Assembly (NCBI GenBank): GCA_947498065.1
Contig: CANMIS010000003.1
Location: 462,739 to 526,738 of the forward strand
Length of the DNA stretch: 64,000 nt
Source: an uncultured Erythrobacter sp.
GTDB taxonomy: Bacteria > Pseudomonadota > Alphaproteobacteria > Sphingomonadales > Sphingomonadaceae
Direction: 5' to 3'
The notes beneath the pieces are model-generated. The model did no database searches. It was not told the DNA's origin and worked only from the letters and a program-made list of their open reading frames with translations. A program made the translations under genes and the position numbers. Shown one piece after another: positions 57,876 through 64,000 of the stretch. Positions within the stretch are counted from its first letter, which is position 1, and each line of letters opens with the position of its first letter.

Positions 57876-59089
57876 CGGTCGCACTCCCCGAACACCACAT
57901 CGATAGCGCCCAGAATAGCGGTCGCGTCGGGCAGCATGTGCCCTTTGCTCATCATATCCATCGCTTGGAGGTGGCTGAATGCGGTTGGGCGGATCTTGCA
58001 GCGGTATGGCTTGTTGCTGCCATCGCTGACGAGATAGACGCCAAACTCACCCTTCGGGCTTTCGGTCGCGACGTAAACCTCGCCCTCCGGCACGTGAAAG
58101 CCCTCTGTGTAGAGCTTAAAGTGGTGGATCAGGCTTTCCATCGACTGCTTCATCTCGCCGCGTTTTGGCGGGGAAACTTTGCCGTCTTGGCTCGCAATGG
58201 GCCCTTCGGGAATTTCCGCAAGGCATTGCTTGATGATCTTGGCGCTTTCGTAAACTTCCTTCACGCGCACCATGAACCGGTCATAGCAATCGGAATTGGT
58301 GCCGACAGGAATGTCGAACTCCATCCGGTCATAGACATCGTAAGGCTGCGACTTGCGCAGGTCCCACGGGATGCCAGCGGCGCGGATCATCGGGCCGGAA
58401 AAGCCCCATGCAATCGCGTCATCGCGGCTGACCACGGCGATATCGACATTGCGCTGCTTAAAGATGCGGTTGTCGATCACCAGGCTCATCGCGTCGCCGA
58501 ACAATTCCGGCAGGCGGTTGTCGATCCAATTGCCCATATCGACGAGCAATTTCTCTGGCACATCCTGATGCACGCCGCCGGGACGGAACCAGGCAGAGTG
58601 CATGCGCGCGCCCGATGCGCGTTCGAAGAAGTTGAGGCAATCCTCGCGCAGCTCAAACACCCATAGGTTGGGCGTCATCGCGCCAACATCCATCACGTGC
58701 GCGCCAATGTTGAGCATGTGGTTGCAGATGCGCGTCAGCTCCGCAAACATCACCCGCAAATATTGCGCGCGCTCTGGCACTTCGATGTTGAGCAGCTTCT
58801 CAATCGCCAGCACGTATGAGTGCTCTTGGCAAAGCGGAGAGCAATAATCCAAGCGGTCGAAATACGGCAGCGCTTGCAGATATGTCTTGTGCTCAATCAG
58901 CTTTTCGGTGCCGCGGTGGAGCAGGCCCACATGCGGGTCGACCCGCTCGATCACTTCGCCGTCAAGCTCCATAATCATGCGCAGCACGCCGTGGGCCGCA
59001 GGATGCTGAGGCCCAAAATTGATCGTGTAATTGGTGATGACATCGCCGTCAGTGGTGGGCGATTCTTCGATTTGTATGCCGTGGCTCAT
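57872..59089 (-). CDS. nuoD: NADH-quinone oxidoreductase subunit D
   Basis: 405 residues. 49-kDa subunit derived from NiFe hydrogenase large subunits; forms the quinone cavity with NuoB and NuoH. Landmarks: [14 protein letters not shown] (quinone-ligand His), [42 protein letters not shown] and the C-terminal [19 protein letters not shown]. Four-base overlap with nuoC. Confidence 0.97.
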   Translation of the reverse strand: MSHGIQIEESPTTDGDVITNYTINFGPQHPAAHGVLRMIMELDGEVIERVDPHVGLLHRGTEKLIEHKTYLQALPYFDRLDYCSPLCQEHSYVLAIEKLLNIEVPERAQYLRVMFAELTRICNHMLNIGAHVMDVGAMTPNLWVFELREDCLNFFERASGARMHSAWFRPGGVHQDVPEKLLVDMGNWIDNRLPELFGDAMSLVIDNRIFKQRNVDIAVVSRDDAIAWGFSGPMIRAAGIPWDLRKSQPYDVYDRMEFDIPVGTNSDCYDRFMVRVKEVYESAKIIKQCLAEIPEGPIASQDGKVSPPKRGEMKQSMESLIHHFKLYTEGFHVPEGEVYVATESPKGEFGVYLVSDGSNKPYRCKIRPTAFSHLQAMDMMSKGHMLPDATAILGAIDVVFGECDR

Positions 59090-59730
59090 GATTTCTTCTC
59101 CGCGGCCTCTTCACCTTCCGCCTTTTCGTCACCGGGCAGCACATATTCCGCGCCTTCCCATGGTGAGAGGAAGTCGAAAGTTCGCATGTCCTGCGCCAGC
59201 TTTACCGGCTCATAGACAACGCGTTTTTCGTCCTCGGAATACCGCAGCTCGGTATATCCGGTCATCGGGAAGTCCTTGCGGAACGGATGCCCTTCAAAGC
59301 CATAATCGGTAAGGATGCGGCGCAGGTCTGGGTTGCCGGCGAACTTTACGCCGTACATGTCGAAGACTTCGCGCTCCAACCAGCCAGCGTTCGGCCACAG
59401 GTCGGTGATCGATGGGACGGCGGTCGCTTCGTCAGTCGACAACTTGACCATGATCCGATGGTTCTTGGTCAGCGAGAGCAGCATGTAAACGACTTCAAAC
59501 CGCTCTGCGCGGTCGGGATAGTCGACCCCGGCGATTTCCATCATCTGCTGATAAGCATGATCATCGCGCAGACTGCGCAGCACATCGACAATGCTGTCGC
59601 GCGCGACAGTGAAGATGATCTCGCCGTGCTTTTCCTCGCCAGCAATGACGGATTTGCCCAGCGCCTTGGTCAGCGCAGCAAGCACACCTTCGTTCGAGGT
59701 GATTTTAGGGGCGGAATGGAGGACAGTCAT
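59086..59730 (-). CDS. nuoC: NADH-quinone oxidoreductase subunit C
   Basis: 214 residues. 30-kDa subunit with the conserved [21 protein letters not shown] and [37 protein letters not shown] blocks. A Glu/Ala/Lys tail follows. ATGA overlaps with nuoB and nuoD. Confidence 0.96.
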   Translation of the reverse strand: MTVLHSAPKITSNEGVLAALTKALGKSVIAGEEKHGEIIFTVARDSIVDVLRSLRDDHAYQQMMEIAGVDYPDRAERFEVVYMLLSLTKNHRIMVKLSTDEATAVPSITDLWPNAGWLEREVFDMYGVKFAGNPDLRRILTDYGFEGHPFRKDFPMTGYTELRYSEDEKRVVYEPVKLAQDMRTFDFLSPWEGAEYVLPGDEKAEGEEAAEKKS

Positions 59731-60326
59731 CGCACAATCGTCCCGGTGCGGCGGATTTTACGCTGCAATTGCATCACGCCGTAAAGCAGAGCCTCTGCCG
59801 TCGGGGGGCAACCGGGTACATAGATATCAACCGGCACAATCCGATCACATCCGCGCACTACGCTGTATGAATAGTGGTAATAGCCGCCGCCATTGGCGCA
59901 GCTGCCCATCGAAATCACATATTTCGGGTCGGACATTTGGTCATAGACCTTGCGCAGGGCCGGAGCCATCTTGTTGCACAAGGTACCAGCGACGATCATC
60001 ACGTCCGATTGGCGCGGTGAGGCGCGCGGGGCGATGCCGAACCGCTCCATATCATAGCGCGGCATGTTCACGTGGATCATCTCAACCGCGCAGCATGCAA
60101 GGCCGAATGTCATCCACCACAGCGAGCCGGTCCGCGCCCATTGGAACAGATCTTCGGTCGAGGTGACCAGAAAACCCTTGTCGTTCACTTCTGTCTGGAG
60201 CGCATTGAAGTAATCCGCATCAGGTTGACGCACTTCCCCGCCCTGCGCGGTGGGCAGGCCATTCATCGGCTTGCCAGCGGCGTCCAGGATTGGGCTACCC
60301 GGGGTGATGTTTGCTGAAGTGCTCAT
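59727..60326 (-). CDS. nuoB: NADH-quinone oxidoreductase subunit B
   Basis: 199 residues from ATG 60326. Holds [4Fe-4S] N2, the last cluster before quinone: tandem CC in [10 protein letters not shown], then Cys in [21 protein letters not shown] and [15 protein letters not shown] polar N-terminal extension ([14 protein letters not shown]) of about 40 residues precedes the fold. ATGA overlap with nuoA; a longer open frame to 60407 lies inside nuoA and is not used. Confidence 0.96.
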   Translation of the reverse strand: MSTSANITPGSPILDAAGKPMNGLPTAQGGEVRQPDADYFNALQTEVNDKGFLVTSTEDLFQWARTGSLWWMTFGLACCAVEMIHVNMPRYDMERFGIAPRASPRQSDVMIVAGTLCNKMAPALRKVYDQMSDPKYVISMGSCANGGGYYHYSYSVVRGCDRIVPVDIYVPGCPPTAEALLYGVMQLQRKIRRTGTIVR

Positions 60327-60697
60327 TCCCAGTCCAAAGCCCCCTTCTTCCATTCGTACGTGAGGCCGATCGCCAGAATGCCGAGGAACGTCATCATGCC
60401 GATCCAACCGACCCAGCCTGTCTCGCCCAGGCTAACTGCCCATGGGAACAGGAATGCGGCCTCAAGATCGAAGATGATGAAGCTGATCGCAACCAGGTAA
60501 AAGCGCACGTCAAACTGGCTGCGCGCGTCCTCAAATGCGGGAAAGCCGCATTCATATTCAGACAGCTTTTCAGCGTCTGGATTGTGCGCCCCAGTGAGGC
60601 GCGAGACGCCCATTGGCAGAAACACGAAAAGGCACGACAAGCCAAAGGCTATGGCGATGAAAATCAGTATCGGCAGATACTGGCTAAGGTCGACCAC
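60323..60697 (-). CDS. nuoA: NADH-quinone oxidoreductase subunit A
   Basis: 124 residues, three membrane helices. Motif [43 protein letters not shown] is characteristic (split here into its cysteine loop and TM2). Start is probably GTG 60697 ([10 protein letters not shown]); the frame is open upstream to 60760 but with a non-hydrophobic, atypical sequence. First gene of the operon. The 214 bases to the aldehyde dehydrogenase stop must hold the operon promoter; none was firm by eye. Confidence 0.95.
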   Translation of the reverse strand: MVDLSQYLPILIFIAIAFGLSCLFVFLPMGVSRLTGAHNPDAEKLSEYECGFPAFEDARSQFDVRFYLVAISFIIFDLEAAFLFPWAVSLGETGWVGWIGMMTFLGILAIGLTYEWKKGALDWE

Positions 60698-60814
60698 GAT
60701 AAAGTCCAGACAGTGATTAATCCCAAGGGGTCGCTTAGGCCTCTCGTGCACGCCGCGCAAGCCCGCGAATCAGGCATTTCCTGCATCATTTGATGTGACT
60801 AGGTAAACCGCCCG

Positions 60815-60835
60815 ATCCCGCAGCTTTGCGGGGAT
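60815..60835. terminator. Hairpin between the aldehyde dehydrogenase gene and nuoA
   Basis: ATCCCGCA at 60815-60822 pairs with TGCGGGGAT at 60827-60835 (one bulged G) around GCTT. It is downstream of the aldehyde dehydrogenase stop on the minus strand but has no T-run, so terminator function is tentative. Confidence 0.4.
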
Positions 60836-60892
60836 TGGAGCGTGTCTGGGTTCCGCCCCGCGAAAACGTAGCGTTCAGCAGCGCGTGGTTTT

Positions 60893-60920
60893 CCCCATCA
60901 CTTCATCCCCATCACTTCAT
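60893..60920. repeat. 14-base perfect tandem duplication
   Basis: CCCCATCACTTCAT occurs twice in direct succession at 60893-60906 and 60907-60920, covering the stop codon of the aldehyde dehydrogenase gene. The extra copy lies outside the gene and does not change the protein. Confidence 0.85.
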
Positions 60921-62342
60921 CATTGTTGCGGCGGCTTTCTGGCTGGCTTTGCCATAGGGCGGCTTGAACCCACCCAGTTTGGCAATGTCGATCTTGGGCT
61001 GGTGGTAGACTGCGCGGGCGTGGCTGAATTCCTTGAAGCCTTCGATCGCGTGATAGCTGCCCATGCCCGATGGTCCGACCCCGCCAAACGGCAAATCTTC
61101 CATCGAAACGTGGAAGATCACGTCATTGGTGGTGACCCCGCCAGAGATCGTACGGGTCAGCACGCGCTCTTGTTCTTCGGTGTCTTGACCGAAGTAGTAG
61201 AGACCCAGCGGACGGTCATTTTCGTTCACATAATCAACGGCATCGTCGACGGTCTTATAGGTTTTCACGGGCAGGACAGGTCCGAAAATTTCCTCCTGCA
61301 TCGCTTCCATTTCGTCGGTCACGTTCTTCAGGATCGTAAGCGGCATTTTGCGCTGGTTTGCCGAGCTGAAATCTTCATTGCCGGGATTGACCTCGATCAC
61401 CTCTGCGCCCTTGTCGCGGGCATCGGCGACCATCCCTTGCAAGCGCTCAAAATGGCGGTCGCTGACGATGGAGGCGTAATCGTCATTTTCGAGCAGGGTC
61501 GGATACATATTGGCGACGCCGTCTGAGACGCCTTGGATCGCCTCATCCTGCTTGTCCTGCGGGACATACATATAATCCGGGGCGAGGCAGATCTGACCTG
61601 CGTTCATCATTTTGCCCAGAGCAATACGCTCACCCGCTTTGGCAAAGTCGGCGCTCTTACCCATGATAACAGGTGATTTTCCGCCTAGCTCCAGCGTCAC
61701 TGGCACCAGGTTTTTAGAGGCTGCCTCCATCACGCGGCGACCAGTTGGGGTGGAGCCGGTGAAGACCAGGTGATCAAATGGCAGTTCGGAGAATGCAGCC
61801 GCCACTTCTGGCCCGCCAGTGACCACGGCGACTTCGTCAGGCGTGAAATATTCATCGACCAGTTCGGCCATTAGCAGACTGGTGCGCTCGGTAAATTCGC
61901 TCGGCTTGATCATCGCGCGGTTGCCCGCAGCCAGAACCTGCATCAGCGGCGAGAAAGCGAGGTTCACCGGGAAATTCCACGGGCTGAGAATGCCGATCAC
62001 GCCTTTGGGCTCATAGCGAACCTCGGCCTTCGCGCCGAGCAGACCCAAGGGGAATTGCACCGGGCGCTTTTCAGGTTTGGCCCATTTGTCCATGTTCTTC
62101 AGCGCATGTTTGCCCGCACCAACCGTACCCGCAATATCGGTGATCATGGATTGATCGACGGAGCGATTGCCGAAATCCGCGCTCATCGCTTTGCACAGGT
62201 TCTCGCTGTGATCCTTCAGCAGCGCCATCGCCCGCTTTACCCGGTCCTTGCGCATGTTCATGCTTTCGGGACGGGACGCGGTAAAGGCCTCTCGCTGGCG
62301 CCGCAAAATGGCGTCCAAGTCTGCTTTGCGATCATCGGCCAT
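60912..62342 (-). CDS. Coniferyl-aldehyde-dehydrogenase-like aldehyde dehydrogenase
   Basis: 476 residues, NAD(P)-dependent oxidation of aldehydes to acids. The cofactor and catalytic motifs are in place: GILSPWNFPVNLAFSPLMQ, FTGSTPTGRRVMEAA, the general-base Glu in LELGGKSPVI, nucleophile Cys in NAGQICLAPDYMYVP and EEIFGPVLPV. The NAGQICLAPDY form and overall length fit the coniferyl aldehyde dehydrogenase (CalB-like) branch, which also includes enzymes acting on other medium-chain or aromatic aldehydes. ATG 62342; divergent from the thiolase gene across 189 bases with palindromes that could be a shared operator. Confidence 0.88.
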   Translation of the reverse strand: MADDRKADLDAILRRQREAFTASRPESMNMRKDRVKRAMALLKDHSENLCKAMSADFGNRSVDQSMITDIAGTVGAGKHALKNMDKWAKPEKRPVQFPLGLLGAKAEVRYEPKGVIGILSPWNFPVNLAFSPLMQVLAAGNRAMIKPSEFTERTSLLMAELVDEYFTPDEVAVVTGGPEVAAAFSELPFDHLVFTGSTPTGRRVMEAASKNLVPVTLELGGKSPVIMGKSADFAKAGERIALGKMMNAGQICLAPDYMYVPQDKQDEAIQGVSDGVANMYPTLLENDDYASIVSDRHFERLQGMVADARDKGAEVIEVNPGNEDFSSANQRKMPLTILKNVTDEMEAMQEEIFGPVLPVKTYKTVDDAVDYVNENDRPLGLYYFGQDTEEQERVLTRTISGGVTTNDVIFHVSMEDLPFGGVGPSGMGSYHAIEGFKEFSHARAVYHQPKIDIAKLGGFKPPYGKASQKAAATMMK

Positions 62343-62378
62343 GGGGTTCTCTCCAGAAATTTGAGTTTTGATTTGCCA

Positions 62379-62412
62379 TGCTTGTCGCCAAAAAACTGGC
62401 GTGTGACAAGCA
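62379..62412. promoter_or_regulatory. Palindromic operator candidate in the divergent region
   Basis: TGCTTGTC at 62379-62386 and GACAAGCA at 62405-62412 are perfect inverted copies 18 bases apart, with further GCC/GGC complementarity inside; GTGCG-CGT-CGCAC follows at 62421-62433. Either could bind a repressor controlling the aldehyde dehydrogenase and thiolase genes. No regulator gene is adjacent within the window. Confidence 0.35.
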
Positions 62413-62531
62413 CAATGCGAGTGCGCGTCGCACCATGAAACTGCACATTGCCAATGCCGCAGCGCAGCATTACATCGCGCAGGACATCACCCAGTGATAC
62501 GAAACTCAAGATTTTAGCCAAGGAACCCCAA

Positions 62532-63728
62532 ATGGCCCATTTTTCCGCCAATGATCCGATCGTCATTCTCTCTTACGCACGCACGCCAATGGGCGGAATG
62601 CAGGGCGCTTTGGCCGATGTATCGGCGACAGATCTTGGCGCGACAGCGGTAAAGGCTGCGGTGGAGCGTTCGGGCGTAAACGGCGAAGACTTCGACCGCG
62701 CCTATATGGGCTGCGTCCTGCCCGCTGGTTTGGGTCAGGCCCCTGCGCGTCAGGCTGCGATCAAGGCTGGTCTGCCGAAAACCGTGCAAGCGACCACGGT
62801 CAACAAGGTCTGCGGCTCTGGCATGCAGACGGTGATTATGGGCAGCGAGGCTTTGGCATCGGGCACGATCGACATGGTGGTCGCCGGCGGAATGGAGAGC
62901 ATGACCAATGCTCCGTATCTGCTGAAGAAGCATCGCTCTGGCGCGCGTCTGGGCCATGACACGACCTATGATCACATGTTCCTCGATGGGCTGGAAGATG
63001 CCTACGAAGAAGGCCGCGCGATGGGCACTTTCGCTCAGGACACAGCGAACGATTATCAAATGACGCGCGAGGAGATGGACGAATATTCCATCGAAAGCCT
63101 GCGCCGCGCCAATGCCGCGATCGAAAGCGGCGCGTTCGCCGATGAAGTCGTGCCGGTGACGTTCAAGACCCGTAAGGGCGATGTCACCGTCGACACCGAC
63201 GAAGCACCCGGCAAAGGCCGCCCGGACAAAATCCCGCAATTGCGCGCTGCTTTCGCCAAGGACGGCACGATCACGGCGGCAACCTCCAGCTCCATCTCTG
63301 ACGGTGCGGCAGCGGTCGTTCTAACCCGCGAAAGCGTGGCGGCGGAAAAGAGCGCGACACCGGTCGCAAAGATTGTCGCCATGGCGGCCCATGCGCGCGA
63401 GCCAAAGGATTTCACCATCGCGCCAATCGGAGCGATTGAAAAAGTGCTTAAGGGTGCCGGTTGGTCAGTGGACGATGTTGAGCTGTGGGAAGTGAACGAG
63501 GCGTTTGCCTGCGTCGCCATGTTCGCGATGCGCGACCTCGGCATTGATCACGCGAAGATCAATGTGAATGGCGGCGGCACGGCCCTGGGTCACCCCATCG
63601 GCGCCAGCGGCACCCGCATCATCGTGACCCTTCTCAATGCGCTCAAAAAACAAGGCAAGACTAAGGGCGTTGCCAGCCTGTGCATCGGCGGCGGCGAAGC
63701 TACCGCGGTTGCGGTTGAGATTGTTTGA
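62532..63728 (+). CDS. Acetyl-CoA C-acetyltransferase (thiolase)
   Basis: 398 residues. Condenses two acetyl-CoA, or cleaves acetoacetyl-CoA. Nucleophile Cys94 lies in NKVCGSGMQTVIMG; the His of NGGGTALGHPIGASGTR and the second catalytic Cys of SLCIGGGEATAVAVE complete the site, and WEVNEAFA is present. It fits the biosynthetic/AtoB-PhaA class; no phaB or phaC follows, so polyhydroxybutyrate, ketone-body use or isoleucine/lysine breakdown are all possible. ATG 62532 has AAGGA eight to twelve bases upstream. Confidence 0.93.
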   Translation: MAHFSANDPIVILSYARTPMGGMQGALADVSATDLGATAVKAAVERSGVNGEDFDRAYMGCVLPAGLGQAPARQAAIKAGLPKTVQATTVNKVCGSGMQTVIMGSEALASGTIDMVVAGGMESMTNAPYLLKKHRSGARLGHDTTYDHMFLDGLEDAYEEGRAMGTFAQDTANDYQMTREEMDEYSIESLRRANAAIESGAFADEVVPVTFKTRKGDVTVDTDEAPGKGRPDKIPQLRAAFAKDGTITAATSSSISDGAAAVVLTRESVAAEKSATPVAKIVAMAAHAREPKDFTIAPIGAIEKVLKGAGWSVDDVELWEVNEAFACVAMFAMRDLGIDHAKINVNGGGTALGHPIGASGTRIIVTLLNALKKQGKTKGVASLCIGGGEATAVAVEIV

Positions 63729-64000
63729 TGCAGCTTCGCAAAGCCGCTGCCTGTTTCGCTCTGCCAGCGCTGATCACGCTTAGCGCTTGCGGGGAAACGG
63801 CGACCGGCGGCGCGGACGAGACCGAGGTCAGCGGAGAGGCAGCAGAGGCCCCTGCCCGCGCTGAAACCGCTGAGGGTCCAGGCTTTGTGATGGTCCCCGG
63901 CCTCTATGCCATTGGCAGCAATGGTACGATCTACGCCAAGACAAAGCTCGATGCCGACGGAACCTATGTGGACTACAACCCGCAGAATGTCCGCGTGGGC
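63728..64000 (+). CDS. Putative lipoprotein, 3' end outside the window
   Basis: 91 codons are visible. Signal with lipobox LSAC (Cys about residue 21), then an acidic Ala/Glu-rich linker and the start of a folded part (FVMVPGLYAIGSNGTIYAKTKLDADGTYVDY). ATG 63728 shares one base with the thiolase stop (TGATG), so co-transcription is likely. No family identified from this fragment. Confidence 0.65.
   Translation, partial: MQLRKAAACFALPALITLSACGETATGGADETEVSGEAAEAPARAETAEGPGFVMVPGLYAIGSNGTIYAKTKLDADGTYVDYNPQNVRVG

Noticed and set aside
62378..62500. Short open frame (about 40 codons) upstream of the thiolase gene
   Set aside because: No ribosome binding site, coincides with palindromes and gives no recognisable peptide; better read as a regulatory region.

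Overview
The window is a gene-dense chromosomal segment of an alphaproteobacterium, most likely of the order Sphingomonadales and close to the Erythrobacteraceae. Grounds: the order trpE-trpG-trpD-trpC-moaC-moeA-lexA-comEC-gltX-gltA; a 14-gene nuoA-N operon running on into birA, coaX, ribonuclease J and a DUF1467 gene; a pyruvate dehydrogenase E1 beta subunit carrying its own lipoyl domain; an SOS box of the alphaproteobacterial GTTC-N7-GTTC type; and moderately high GC. Organism assignment is inference from gene content, not from a marker-gene search.

Layout. 1-8.2 kb: a truncated S41 peptidase, a YhhN-type membrane protein, trmFO, an EF-hand protein, a squalene/phytoene-synthase-like protein, then a three-gene TadG/TadE/TadE operon. 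8.2-11.3 kb (minus): ftsB-pdhA-pdhB. 11.5-16 kb: MscS channel, haloalkane dehalogenase, tRNA-Arg(CCU), a DUF1178/nitrilase/glutaredoxin group and an hsp20 gene with a RpoH-like promoter and a ROSE-type RNA thermometer. 16.05-16.42 kb: a strongly structured non-coding region ending in an intrinsic terminator on the minus strand. 16.4-19.4 kb (minus): tpiA-secG-pyrG. 19.6-34.3 kb (mostly plus): ppiD, the trp operon (interrupted by a lipoprotein gene), moaC-moeA, lexA, comEC (minus), gltX, gltA. 34.3-41 kb: a histidine-kinase-like protein, a helical protein of unknown function, a nucleotidyltransferase/CDP-alcohol-transferase-like membrane protein and an Hpt-like protein, divergent from a TipN-like coiled-coil membrane protein. 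41.1-60.7 kb (minus): the complex I operon with its downstream genes and five non-nuo genes embedded in it. 60.9-64 kb: an aldehyde dehydrogenase divergent from a thiolase and a truncated lipoprotein gene.

Working together: pdh, gltA and nuo form the route from pyruvate through the TCA cycle to the respiratory chain; trpEGDC covers chorismate to indole-glycerol phosphate; moaC/moeA make molybdenum cofactor; lexA controls SOS; hsp20 is under double heat control.

Most interesting: (1) the 34-41 kb cluster, where a kinase-like and an Hpt-like protein both lack the phosphoacceptor histidine and the membrane enzyme between them seems to lack catalytic residues, next to a polarity-type protein; (2) the structured RNA candidate downstream of pyrG; (3) two lower-GC secreted proteins and three tiny membrane proteins inserted with start-stop overlaps in the nuo operon; (4) the ROSE element of hsp20. 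Most of the rest is ordinary housekeeping.
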